8,064 nucleotides of DNA from Pseudomonadota bacterium (GCA_023435335.1 JAEYRU010000209.1:1-8064), one strand, 5' to 3'; counted from the stretch's first letter, positions 1 through 7,470 are shown. Translations and numbers: made by a program. Notes: a model not told the origin generated them from the letters alone.

Positions 1-97
1 AGGAAGACCATGCGCCAGCCGCAGAGCGCAGGCATATTCTCAGCCTACGCCTCGTGCCACAAGAGGCGCCAGCAGATCGAGGCGGCGCGCCGGTAGC
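1..97. other. unassigned edge region downstream of purK
   Basis: This is the short stretch after the purK stop codon. I see no confident gene in it. On the minus strand an ATG at 35-33 opens a frame running off the window edge (MPALCGWRMVF), but its ribosome binding site is weak, so it may or may not be a real gene start. A 10-base palindrome, CGGCGCGCCG, lies at 83-92 just past the purK stop. It has no following T-run, so it is not convincing as a terminator. Confidence 0.3.
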
Positions 98-1180
98 TCA
101 GGCGTCGGAACCGGAGATGCGCGTGAAGTGCCCCATCTTGCGGCCGGGCCGGCTTTCCGCCTTGCCGTAGAGGTGGAGCACAAGGTTCGGCTCGGCCAGC
201 AACTCGGGCGCGCGAAGAACTTCGTCGCCGATCAGGTTCTCCATCACGCAGTCGGAATGACGGGACGGATCGCCCAGCGGCAGGCCGGCGACAGCCCGAA
301 TGTGCTGCTCGAACTGCGAGATGGCACAGGCGGCCTCCGTCCAGTGGCCCGAGTTGTGAACGCGGGGCGCGATCTCGTTCACCAGCACTGAGCCGTCGGC
401 GATCACGAAGAACTCGACCCCGACGACACCAACATAGTCGAGCGCGTCGAGAATGGCGAAGGCGGCCTTGCGGGCGGCTTGCGCCGTGGCGGGCGCGATC
501 TGCGCCGGCACGCTGGAGGTATGCAGGATGCCCTCGCGGTGGACGTTCTCCGCCGGATCGTAGGCAGCGAGGCCCCCGTCCGCCGCGCGCGCGGCGACGA
601 CCGAGATCTCGCGTTCGAAGGGTACGAAGCCCTCGAGGATCAGCGGCACGCCGCGCATCTCCGCGAAGGCGTCCGCGGCTTCGTCGGCTCCGGCATCGCG
701 GAAGACGCGCTGCCCCTTGCCGTCATAGCCCATCCGCCGCGTCTTGAGCACGCCGTGGCCGTTGAAATCGGCGAGCGCCGAGGCCAGGTCTTCCCCGCTA
801 TCCACACGCCGGAAGGGCGCTGTGGAAAGGCCGATCCCGTTGAGGAACGTCTTCTCCGCCAGCCGGTCCTGCGAGACTTCCAGGGCCGGCGGCGGCGGCA
901 GGACGGCAATGTCGGCGACAAGCAGGTTGGCCGCCTCCACCGGCACGTTCTCGAATTCATAGGTGACCACGTCGGCGTCGCGCGCCAGTTCGGCCAGCGC
1001 GAAGGCATCGTCATAGGCCGCAACGATCTGCCTGTTGCAGACCTGTGCGGCAGGGCAGTCGCCCTGCGGCTCCAGAACGATCGTCCGGTAGCCGAGCCTC
1101 GCAGCCGCCATCGCCAGCATGCGGCCGAGCTGGCCGCCGCCGATGATGCCGATCGTCGAGCCGGGCGCGAGCGGTGCCAT
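98..1180 (-). CDS. purK: 5-(carboxyamino)imidazole ribonucleotide synthase PurK
   Basis: PurK is a cytosolic ATP-grasp enzyme of de novo purine synthesis. It uses ATP and bicarbonate to convert 5-aminoimidazole ribonucleotide to N5-carboxyaminoimidazole ribonucleotide. The 360-residue product has the usual family length. It begins with the nucleotide-binding-like fold GIIGGGQLGRML (residues 11-22). QDRLAEKTFL (104-113) follows. The ATP-grasp glycine loop is KTRRMGYDGKGQ (146-157), ILEGFVPFEREISV (181-194) comes next, and the metal/ATP-binding segment is VNEIAPRVHNSGHWT (267-281). The chosen ATG is fixed by its overlap with the preceding purE stop codon (TGATG, one shared base), which implies translational coupling. 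The gene is second in a purE-purK operon and supplies the substrate of PurE. No residue of the core motifs looks missing. Identity rests on motif recognition and the purE neighbour. Confidence 0.97.
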   Translation of the reverse strand: MAPLAPGSTIGIIGGGQLGRMLAMAAARLGYRTIVLEPQGDCPAAQVCNRQIVAAYDDAFALAELARDADVVTYEFENVPVEAANLLVADIAVLPPPPALEVSQDRLAEKTFLNGIGLSTAPFRRVDSGEDLASALADFNGHGVLKTRRMGYDGKGQRVFRDAGADEAADAFAEMRGVPLILEGFVPFEREISVVAARAADGGLAAYDPAENVHREGILHTSSVPAQIAPATAQAARKAAFAILDALDYVGVVGVEFFVIADGSVLVNEIAPRVHNSGHWTEAACAISQFEQHIRAVAGLPLGDPSRHSDCVMENLIGDEVLRAPELLAEPNLVLHLYGKAESRPGRKMGHFTRISGSDA

Positions 1181-1671
1181 CAGGCGCCGTCGGAAGGGCG
1201 TTCGGCGACCGTGGAGCTCTGGCGCGCGCGCCAGGCATCCAGCCGCTCGGCAAGTTCGGGATCCGAAAGCGCCAGGACCGCTGCGGCGAGGAGCGCCGCG
1301 TTGACCGCTCCCGCCTTGCCGATGGCCAGCGTTCCCACCGGGACGCCGGCCGGCATCTGCACGATGGACAGAAGCGAATCCTGCCCCGACAGCGCCTTCG
1401 ATTCGACCGGAACGCCGAACACCGGCAGCGGGGTCATCGCCGCGGCCATGCCGGGCAGGTGGGCCGCGCCGCCCGCGCCCGCCACGATCACCTTGAAGCC
1501 GTTTTCGCGGGCGCTCTTTGCGAAGGCATAGAGCCGGTCGGGCGTGCGGTGGGCGGAGACGATCAGGCTCTCGTGGCCGACGCCGAGCGCGTCCAGCGTC
1601 TCGGCCGCGTGGCGCATCGTCGCCCAGTCGGACTGGCTGCCCATGATGATCGCGACCGGCGGTCGGGCCAT
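1180..1671 (-). CDS. purE: N5-carboxyaminoimidazole ribonucleotide mutase PurE (class I)
   Basis: PurE is the cytosolic mutase that moves the carboxyl group of N5-CAIR to carbon 4, giving CAIR, the step after PurK. The 163-residue product has the class I hallmarks: GSQSDW (11-16) for phosphate/nucleotide binding, SAHRTP (39-44) with the catalytic histidine at residue 41, and AGAGGAAHLPGM (64-75). A conserved PVGTLAIGKAGAVNA segment follows (111-125). The C-terminal 15 residues or so (WRARQSSTVAERPSDGA) are polar and probably disordered. The start ATG is preceded by TAGGAG with an 8-base spacer, a good ribosome binding site. PurE is the first gene of the purEK pair and its TGA overlaps the purK ATG by one base. 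In bacteria with this arrangement PurE depends on PurK product, so class I (not the AIR carboxylase class II) is expected. Confidence 0.97.
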   Translation of the reverse strand: MARPPVAIIMGSQSDWATMRHAAETLDALGVGHESLIVSAHRTPDRLYAFAKSARENGFKVIVAGAGGAAHLPGMAAAMTPLPVFGVPVESKALSGQDSLLSIVQMPAGVPVGTLAIGKAGAVNAALLAAAVLALSDPELAERLDAWRARQSSTVAERPSDGA

Positions 1672-1716
1672 TAGCGGTGCTCCTAGCGCGAAAGGCGCCG
1701 CTTAACTCGAATTGTC

Positions 1717-1762
1717 CGGCGCGGCAAGGCTTCGCTCCCCCATGCGGAGGGGAGCCGCGCCG
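1717..1762. terminator. large hairpin between DUF465 gene and purE
   Basis: Two nested stems are visible. The outer arms CGGCGCGG (1717-1724) and CCGCGCCG (1755-1762) are perfect complements. Inside them CTCCCC (1735-1740) pairs with GGGGAG (1749-1754). On the minus strand the structure follows the DUF465 stop by about 6 bases and precedes the purE ATG by about 45. There is no U-tract after it, so it could be a factor-dependent terminator or processing site of the upstream gene, or a leader structure of purEK. Confidence 0.4.
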
Positions 1763-1768
1763 CGACGC

Positions 1769-1972
1769 CTACGCGATGATATCGGGAATTATGCGGTCCT
1801 CGAGCTGGACGATCTTGTCCTTCAGGGCCAGCTTCTTCTTCTTCATCCGCTGGATTTGCAGCGGGTCGCAGCCGGTGGCCATCATGGCGTTGATCGCGGC
1901 GTCGAAATCGGCGTGCTCCTGCTTCAGACGGGCGAATTCTAGGCGTATCTCAGCCTGTTCCTGTTCCGACAT
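1769..1972 (-). CDS. YdcH family (DUF465) small protein
   Basis: This is a 67-residue charged, helical protein of the DUF465/YdcH family, whose molecular role is not established. It shows the family pattern: an N-terminal helix (EIRLEFARLKQEHADFDAAI, 8-27), a short linker with CDP at 35-37, then a lysine-rich helix RMKKKKLALKDKIVQLED (42-59) and a short tail ending PDIIA. The two helices would form an antiparallel coiled-coil hairpin in the cytoplasm. It lies upstream of purE on the same strand, with a 97-base spacer that holds a hairpin, so co-transcription is possible but unproven. The ATG has only a poor ribosome binding site (GAACATAG just upstream), yet no better in-frame start is seen. 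A second DUF465 gene starts divergently 256 bases away. Confidence 0.88.
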   Translation of the reverse strand: MSEQEQAEIRLEFARLKQEHADFDAAINAMMATGCDPLQIQRMKKKKLALKDKIVQLEDRIIPDIIA

Positions 1973-1999
1973 CTATGTTCGACCGTTCTGATTTTTCTG

Positions 2000-2033
2000 C
2001 GGTGGCGGGGTCCGGCAGGTTCCCTCGCCACCG
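2000..2033 (-). promoter_or_regulatory. hairpin in the leader of the minus-strand DUF465 gene
   Basis: CGGTGGCG (2000-2007) and CGCCACCG (2026-2033) are perfect 8-base complements. GGG/CCC (2008-2010 with 2022-2024) extends the stem past a bulged T. The structure lies about 28 bases upstream of the minus-strand ATG, inside a relatively AT-rich spacer. It may be a leader RNA structure or an operator. A role is inference only. Confidence 0.4.
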
Positions 2034-2157
2034 GCGAGCCGCCCTTAGCATATTTCACCGCTTTAAGAAATCCTGATGCGGAAAAATACAGTTTTACGGC
2101 TGCCGGAAATCGACTTTCAATTCGGGTGATGGCACACTGTCATATGGCTGTCACGGA

Positions 2158-2186
2158 GGAGCACAGCCCGCGGCGGGACGTGCTCC
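2158..2186 (+). promoter_or_regulatory. hairpin in the leader of the plus-strand DUF465 gene
   Basis: GGAGCAC (2158-2164) pairs perfectly with GTGCTCC (2180-2186). Inside, CCCG (2167-2170) pairs with CGGG (2174-2177) across a small internal loop, giving a stable stem about 43 bases upstream of the ATG. Just upstream CTGTCA occurs twice, 11 bases apart (2137-2142 and 2148-2153), around a CATATG that could serve as a -10 element. The promoter itself is not convincing. Confidence 0.4.
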
Positions 2187-2228
2187 CCTTGTTGGCCTCA
2201 AACGAGGAAACAGGAAGGGAGATCTATC

Positions 2229-2408
2229 ATGTCTCTTGCGTCCCACCTTGAAGAACTTCAGCGCAAGCACGGCGAACTCGAGCGGGAACTCGACGAGGCG
2301 CTCATGCACCCGTCGGTCGACGACCTCGACATCGCGACGCTGAAGCGACGCAAGCTGGCAATCAAGGACGAGATGGAGAAGCTGAAGGCGCGCCCCACGC
2401 GCCACTGA
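2229..2408 (+). CDS. YdcH family (DUF465) small protein, second copy
   Basis: This is a 59-residue protein starting MSLASHLEELQRKHGELE and ending KLKARPTRH. The pattern fits DUF465: a first helix with LQRKHGELERELDEAL (10-25), a linker MHPSVDDLD (26-34), and a second helix IATLKRRKLAIKDEMEKLK (35-53) holding the conserved basic KRRKLAIKDE core. The ATG at 2229 is preceded by GGAAGGGAGA at good distance, a strong ribosome binding site that supports a real gene despite its size. It is divergent from the other DUF465 gene, which is about a quarter of the way diverged into a different C-terminal tail (PDIIA there, PTRH here), so these are paralogues and not a recent duplication. Function is unknown; a small cytoplasmic coiled-coil hairpin is likely. 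Confidence 0.87.
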   Translation: MSLASHLEELQRKHGELERELDEALMHPSVDDLDIATLKRRKLAIKDEMEKLKARPTRH

Positions 2409-2424
2409 ATCGACTTCCGGTCCC

Positions 2425-2482
2425 GCCGCGCGGAGCCTCCGCGCGGCCTCGACGGCGCACCGCGCCGGACAACTTCCTTTTT
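2425..2482. terminator. convergent terminator region between DUF465 gene and dsbB
   Basis: A perfect 10-base stem, GCCGCGCGGA (2425-2434) with TCCGCGCGGC (2438-2447), has a three-base loop and begins 17 bases past the DUF465 stop. A second stem, CGGCGC (2453-2458) with GCGCCG (2462-2467), is followed about 10 bases later by TTTTT (2478-2482). For plus-strand transcripts this resembles an intrinsic terminator with an imperfectly placed U-tract. Being palindromic, it may also stop dsbB transcripts from the other side. Confidence 0.55.
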
Positions 2483-2518
2483 CGGATCGTACCGCCGGCG
2501 CCTGGGCTTCCGGTTGCG

Positions 2519-3034
2519 TCAGCCGTCGCGGCGCAACGCGCCGACGAAGGCGCCGGCCGCCAGAGCCACGCTGGCCAGTACGTTCCAGCCGGCGAAGGAA
2601 AGACCGAGGAAGCGCCCCGCCGCCTGGTCGCAGGACGGCGGGATCACGGTGTTGATGGCGTCGAGTATGCCGCCCGTCCCGCCGGTGGCAGGCGCGTTGA
2701 CCACGCCGCAGTCGGTGGGGCCGGCCCACCATCCCCATTCAACGCCGGAATGGTAGACCCCCAGATACGCGCCATAGGCCATGAGCAGGCCCCCGGCGAG
2801 GAGCAGCCCGCGGGTGACCACGCCCGGCACTTTCAGGGTCGCCGCGGCCGCGGCCGCCAGCATCAGCGGTATACCGATGTAGTAGGGCGTGCGCTGTTCC
2901 AGGCAAAGCTTGCAGGGAATGTAGCCGCCGACGTGCTCGAAGCCGAGCGCGGTGCCGACGGTAACGGCCATTCCGAGCGCCAGCGCCAGCGCCGCCATCG
3001 TCTGGAAAGGTCCGGCCGGAGCGGTGAGCGTCAT
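2519..3034 (-). CDS. dsbB: disulfide bond formation protein B (DsbB family)
   Basis: This is an inner-membrane thiol oxidoreductase that passes electrons from periplasmic DsbA to quinone and so keeps DsbA oxidised. The 171-residue product has four hydrophobic segments (about 12-30, 51-67, 74-94 and 146-166). The first periplasmic loop carries the CxxC pair in PCKLCLEQR (Cys41 and Cys44), followed by Arg48, the expected quinone-site arginine. The second cysteine pair is Cys109 (TDCG) and Cys135 (PPSCDQ). The family signature RFLGLSFAGWN (141-151) leads into the last membrane helix. All four redox cysteines are present. The ATG follows GGGAGAAGCGGAG, and the gene starts 12 bases after the YqaA-type gene stops, so the two are probably one transcript. 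No dsbA is visible nearby. Confidence 0.93.
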   Translation of the reverse strand: MTLTAPAGPFQTMAALALALGMAVTVGTALGFEHVGGYIPCKLCLEQRTPYYIGIPLMLAAAAAATLKVPGVVTRGLLLAGGLLMAYGAYLGVYHSGVEWGWWAGPTDCGVVNAPATGGTGGILDAINTVIPPSCDQAAGRFLGLSFAGWNVLASVALAAGAFVGALRRDG

Positions 3035-3046
3035 CTCCGCTTCTCC

Positions 3047-3628
3047 CTAGAATACGTAGCGCACGGCTACGAAGCCGCCGACGAGAAGGATCATGAACAG
3101 GGTGAAAAGAAGGCCGAGATTCTTCTCGATGAAGCCGCGGATCGGCTCGCCGTACCTGTAGAGCAGCCAGGAGACGAGGAAGAAGCGCAGGCCGCGGCCC
3201 ACAATGGAGACGGCGATGAACACCGGGATGCTGAGCCCGGTGGCGCCCGAAAAGATGGTCAGCACCTTGTAGGGGAAAGGCGTGACGGCCGCGAACAGCA
3301 CCCCCCATCCGCCCCAGGCATTGTACCACTCGGCCAGTTTCTCGAAGGAGGCCTCCGCGTTGTAGAAGGCCAGGATCGGCTTCCCGACGAGTTCGTAGAG
3401 GAACGCGCCGATCGCGTAGCCGGCCAGCGCGCCGACCACCGAGGCCAGCGTGCACACCAGCGCGTAGCGCAGCCAGGCCGCGCGTCTTGCGAGCACCATC
3501 GGTATCAGCAGCACGTCCGGCGGGATCGGGAAGAAGGAGCTTTCCGCAAACGAGATGCCCGCAAGAGCGCGCTCGGCGTGGCGCGTCTGCGCCAGCGACA
3601 TCGTCCAGTCGTAGAGCCGTCGAAGCAT
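3047..3628 (-). CDS. YqaA family (DedA/VTT-like) inner-membrane protein
   Basis: This is a 193-residue membrane protein of the YqaA branch of the DedA/VTT superfamily, members of which are linked to lipid carrier or lipid translocation and membrane homeostasis. The exact role here is unknown. The N-terminal re-entrant motif FAESSFFPIPPDVLLIP (27-43) matches the family pattern of an acidic residue followed by PxxD. GALAGYAIG (66-74) gives a glycine-rich membrane segment. TPFPYKVLTIFSGATGLS (116-133) and GRGLRFF (144-150) are the second conserved block, and a final hydrophobic helix runs from 171 to 189. I chose the ATG at 3628 (MLRRLYDWT) because the frame further upstream is proline- and arginine-rich non-membrane sequence atypical of the family. 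The ribosome binding site (CGGAA) is weak. It is the first gene of a unit with dsbB and divergent from the MBL-fold gene. Confidence 0.88.
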   Translation of the reverse strand: MLRRLYDWTMSLAQTRHAERALAGISFAESSFFPIPPDVLLIPMVLARRAAWLRYALVCTLASVVGALAGYAIGAFLYELVGKPILAFYNAEASFEKLAEWYNAWGGWGVLFAAVTPFPYKVLTIFSGATGLSIPVFIAVSIVGRGLRFFLVSWLLYRYGEPIRGFIEKNLGLLFTLFMILLVGGFVAVRYVF

Positions 3629-3873
3629 CTGGGGGTTCCGGTTGCGCGGGTGAGCCTGTCTATTGGCAATCGCCGGCTCCCGCAATGCGGCAAGTCGCAA
3701 CCGCCGGGCAACGAGCGCCGCGGGCCCCATCATCCAATCGTGATCGCAACCGCCGCGATCGTGAACGGAACCGGCATCCGCGAGGTCGCCCGCTGGCGTC
3801 CGCGCCCTAAGATGTGGGGCGCAGTGCAAAGACGCCCGGCGCGACGCCGGGTCACGCAAGGAGGAGTTCTCCC
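3629..3873. promoter_or_regulatory. divergent promoter region, YqaA-type gene / MBL-fold gene
   Basis: Transcription of both flanking genes must start in these 245 bases. For the plus-strand gene TAAGAT (3808-3813) could be a -10 element, but no good -35 is seen. A 7-base perfect stem, CCCGGCG (3835-3841) with CGCCGGG (3845-3851), lies 6 bases upstream of its ribosome binding site. An inverted pair GATCGC/GCGATC lies near 3741-3760. None of these can be assigned to a known regulator. Confidence 0.35.
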
Positions 3874-4650
3874 ATGTCCCTTACACGACGCAGCACCCTG
3901 AAGCTCGGGCTGGCCGGCCTCGCCGGCATCGGCGCCACCACCATCATGCCCTATGCCGCACGGGCGCAGCAGGGTGGCGGCGACAGCTACGAGGTGGAAG
4001 GCGGCGAGGTCGTCATATTCCCGATCGCACACGCTTCCTTCGTCATGACCGTCCCCGGCATGGTCATCTACGCAGATCCTGTCGGCGGCGCGTCGGCCTA
4101 TGAAGGACATCCGCCCGCCGACCTGATCCTCATCACGCACGAGCATGGCGATCACTACGATGTCGAGACCCTGGCGGCCCTTGCTGGCGAGCAGACGCGG
4201 CTGGTCACCAATCCGGCAGTCTTCGACATGCTGCCGGAGGATCTGAAGGCAAAGGCGACATCGATCGGCAACGGCGAGAGCACCAGCGTCGGGGACCTCG
4301 GGATCGAGGCGATCCCCGCCTACAACACCACCGAGGGCCGACTCCAGTATCATCCCAAGGGGCGCGACAACGGCTATGTGCTGACGGTTGGCGGGCGGCG
4401 CATCTACATCGCCGGCGACACCGAGGACATTCCGGAGATGCGGGCGCTCAGCGACATCTACATCGCCTTCGTTCCGATGAACCTGCCCTTCACGATGGAT
4501 GTCGACCAGGCCAGCTCGGCCGTCGCCGAGTTCAAGCCGGCCTTCGTCTATCCCTATCACTACCGCGACAGCGACCCGGATGCCTTTGCCGCCAAGGTGG
4601 CCGAGGCCGGCGTGGAGACGCAGGTGGTGATGGGGCCCTGGTACGGCTAG
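3874..4650 (+). CDS. Tat-exported metallo-beta-lactamase fold hydrolase (UlaG/UPF0173-like)
   Basis: This is a 258-residue metal-dependent hydrolase of the metallo-beta-lactamase superfamily, closest in layout to the UlaG/UPF0173 branch (inference). The N-terminus reads SLTRRSTLKLGLAGLAG, a twin-arginine signal with Arg5-Arg6, a hydrophobic core to about residue 24 and an AxA-type cleavage site (ARA, 29-31). The enzyme is therefore predicted to be exported folded to the periplasm. The metal ligands are visible: THEHGDH (88-94, the HxHxDH motif), a histidine in YHPKGRDNGY (His160, less certain), GDT with Asp182, and His229 in YPYHY. The ATG at 3874 has an excellent ribosome binding site, AAGGAGGAG (3858-3866), and places the Tat motif at the very N-terminus; an upstream in-frame ATG at 3814 does not. 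The substrate is unknown. It converges with the DUF302 gene. Confidence 0.9.
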   Translation: MSLTRRSTLKLGLAGLAGIGATTIMPYAARAQQGGGDSYEVEGGEVVIFPIAHASFVMTVPGMVIYADPVGGASAYEGHPPADLILITHEHGDHYDVETLAALAGEQTRLVTNPAVFDMLPEDLKAKATSIGNGESTSVGDLGIEAIPAYNTTEGRLQYHPKGRDNGYVLTVGGRRIYIAGDTEDIPEMRALSDIYIAFVPMNLPFTMDVDQASSAVAEFKPAFVYPYHYRDSDPDAFAAKVAEAGVETQVVMGPWYG

Positions 4651-4721
4651 CGACCGGCTTCAGGCGTCGGCCCCGCGCGGCCGGCGCCCTTGCCCGACAG
4701 GTTGGCCCGTCGAATGGCCCG

Positions 4722-5129
4722 TCAGATCGCGGCGACGGAGGCGCGCAGAAGCTCGCGCACTTCGCCTGCCACGGATTTGAGCCGGGCATTGTCGATCGCC
4801 GTCATGGACGCCACGGGATCGATCGCGCTGACTTCCACGGCGCCGCCGTCGAGCGAGCGTACGATGACGTTGCACGGCAGCATCGCGCCGACGCGGGGTT
4901 CGATCTTGAGCGCCTCGTTGGCCATGCGCGGGTTGCAGGCGCCGAGGATGAGGTAATTGTCGATCTCGGCGTCGATCTTCTTCTTCAGCGTGTCCTTGAC
5001 GTCGATCTCCGTCAGGACGCCGAAGCCGTTGGCCGAAAGCGCCTGCTTCGTCCGCGCCACCGCTTCGTCGAAGGCGACGCCCGAAAGCGTCCTGTCGATC
5101 GTGTAGCCGCCCTGTTGGGAACTGCTCAT
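4722..5129 (-). CDS. DUF302 domain protein
   Basis: This is a 135-residue protein made up of essentially one DUF302 domain, a small alpha/beta domain found widely in bacteria and of unproven function. Visible family features are GFGVLTEIDVKDTLKKKI (35-52), the ILGACNPRMANEAL block (61-74) with Cys65, and GAMLPCNVIVR (81-91) with Cys86; these two cysteines are typical. There is no signal peptide or membrane segment, so it is probably cytoplasmic. I prefer the ATG at 5129, because AGGGAG lies 7-8 bases before it. An in-frame ATG at 5135 would leave almost no spacing. The leader repeats AGTCAGGGAG twice, so the ribosome binding sequence is duplicated. It ends 71 bases from the convergent MBL-fold gene. 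Confidence 0.9.
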   Translation of the reverse strand: MSSSQQGGYTIDRTLSGVAFDEAVARTKQALSANGFGVLTEIDVKDTLKKKIDAEIDNYLILGACNPRMANEALKIEPRVGAMLPCNVIVRSLDGGAVEVSAIDPVASMTAIDNARLKSVAGEVRELLRASVAAI

Positions 5130-5135
5130 CGTCAT

Positions 5136-5161
5136 TCTCCCTGACTGGCTCCCTGACTGAC
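5136..5161 (-). repeat. tandem duplication of the ribosome binding sequence before the DUF302 gene
   Basis: On the minus strand AGTCAGGGAG occurs twice with a 12-base period, immediately upstream of the DUF302 start. The copy nearest the gene is the functional ribosome binding site. The second may be a standby site, a remnant of local duplication, or a regulator half-site pair. Confidence 0.55.
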
Positions 5162-5328
5162 CGGGAGTGCTGCAAGGAGCCGCCCCGGCATATTGTCGAT
5201 ATAGGGGGGCGGACGGCCAGCCAGTAGGCCGCCAGGGGGCGGGTAGGGGACACCTGCGGCGTTGCGGCGCAGGCGCCTCCGGCCTGCGGAGCGATCCTCC
5301 GCGCGGATATGGCCGGCGCTTGCGAATG

Positions 5329-5356
5329 TTGACGCCACCCCGCTTCTCCATATAGT
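5329..5356 (+). promoter_or_regulatory. sigma70-type promoter of tRNA-Leu
   Basis: TTGACG (5329-5334) and TATAGT (5351-5356) are separated by 16 bases and match the housekeeping -35 and -10 elements at five and four or five of six positions. Transcription would start near 5362-5364, about 23 bases before the mature tRNA end, as expected for a tRNA gene. Confidence 0.8.
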
Positions 5357-5363
5357 CCCACCC

Positions 5364-5383
5364 GGCCGGCGGTTCCGCCGGCC
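5364..5383 (+). promoter_or_regulatory. near-perfect palindrome in the tRNA-Leu leader
   Basis: GGCCGGCGG (5364-5372) and CCGCCGGCC (5375-5383) are perfect complements separated only by TT. The palindrome fills the stretch between the likely transcription start and the mature tRNA, ending 2 bases before it. In the precursor RNA it would form a hairpin directly before the RNase P cleavage site. It could instead bind a protein as DNA. Confidence 0.6.
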
Positions 5384-5385
5384 TT

Positions 5386-5470
5386 GCCCCTGTGGCGGAA
5401 TTGGTAGACGCGCTCGACTCAAAATCGAGTTCCGCAAGGAGTGCTGGTTCGATCCCGGCCAGGGGCACCA
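5386..5470 (+). tRNA. tRNA-Leu, anticodon CAA
   Basis: This is an 85-base type II tRNA. The acceptor stem GCCCCTG (5386-5392) pairs with CAGGGGC (5460-5466), followed by discriminator A and an encoded CCA (5468-5470). The anticodon stem CTCGA/TCGAG encloses the loop CTCAAAA, giving anticodon CAA (5420-5422), which reads UUG. A long variable arm (TTCCGCAAGGA) is present, as expected for leucine. The T arm is GCTGG-TTCGATC-CCGGC. It has its own strong promoter. An acyl-CoA synthetase gene begins 71 bases downstream. Confidence 0.97.
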
Positions 5471-5541
5471 AGCCTTGCCTTGGCAGGCGCGGCGAGGCCG
5501 CGGCCCGGGCGCAGGCGCGTGGGGGAGAGCGATCGCGATCT

Positions 5542-7179
<1,638 letters not shown>

Positions 7180-7380
7180 CCCCCGCTTCGCCCTGTTGTC
7201 CTCGGCGGGCCGCACCGTCTACCTTCCCACGCTCCCCTTCATCATCCCGGAAGCCGGAGCGCCCCTCCCTTCGTCATCCGGAAGAGGCATGCCGCGCCAG
7301 CGGCGGGTATCTATCCGGGACCCATGCCTGAACGCTGCGCCGTCGACGGCGGCCGAAACGCGCCCATCGTGTACAGTGAT
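7180..7380. repeat. intergenic region with diverged CATCCGG/CATGCC repeats
   Basis: I see no gene here. Three related stretches occur: TCATCCCGGAAGCCGGAGC near 7241, TCATCCGGAAGAGGCATGCC near 7274 and TATCCGGGACCCATGCC near 7312. The style resembles dispersed intergenic repeats of alphaproteobacteria, but membership in a named family is not established. A perfect 12-base palindrome, GCCGTCGACGGC, lies at 7339-7350. No convincing terminator for the acyl-CoA synthetase gene is seen. Confidence 0.45.
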
Positions 7381-7464
7381 CCCCCCTCTTGCGATTTCTG
7401 ACACTTGGCCTCGCAAGGACGGATCTTTTGCGCAGGCTAAGTGATAGAAAATCCAAGAGAGGGG
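7381..7464. repeat. imperfect palindrome A, upstream of the DUF559 ORF
   Basis: The left arm (7381-7410) matches the reverse complement of the right arm (7435-7464) at 23 of 30 bases. The 24-base centre has an inner stem, CGCAA (7412-7416) with TTGCG (7428-7432). The right arm carries GAGAGGGG, which serves as the ribosome binding site of the DUF559 ORF starting at 7471. The arms share the core GCGATTTC-CTT-GGC with palindrome B downstream of the gene. Confidence 0.75.
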
Positions 7465-7470
7465 CTACAC

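Noticed and set aside
479..1531. Long plus-strand reading frame of 350 codons across purK and purE
   Set aside because: It is antisense to two clearly recognised enzymes, its product is arginine- and alanine-rich with no domain, and such frames are expected opposite GC-rich genes.
3629..3859. Extended N-terminus of the YqaA-type protein
   Set aside because: The extra 77 residues are not membrane-like and would overlap the leader of the divergent gene; the family starts near MLRRLYDW.
3814..3873. Upstream ATG for the MBL-fold hydrolase
   Set aside because: It would bury the twin-arginine motif 24 residues in and skip the strong ribosome binding site before 3874.
2750..3901. Long plus-strand frame of 383 codons opposite dsbB and the YqaA-type gene
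   Set aside because: It is low-complexity, rich in charged residues, and antisense to two membrane proteins with intact motifs.
4703..4723. Direct repeat TGGCCCGTC x2 at the end of the DUF302 gene
   Set aside because: Nine bases in GC-rich DNA with a 12-base period; probably chance or local slippage, with no associated structure.
5130..5471. N-terminal extension of the DUF302 frame through the leader and the tRNA
   Set aside because: It crosses tRNA-Leu and its promoter on the other strand; DUF302 proteins normally begin near the ATG at 5129.
5392..5541. Upstream extension of the acyl-CoA synthetase frame
   Set aside because: It begins inside the tRNA-Leu gene; the family N-terminus starts at the ATG at 5542.
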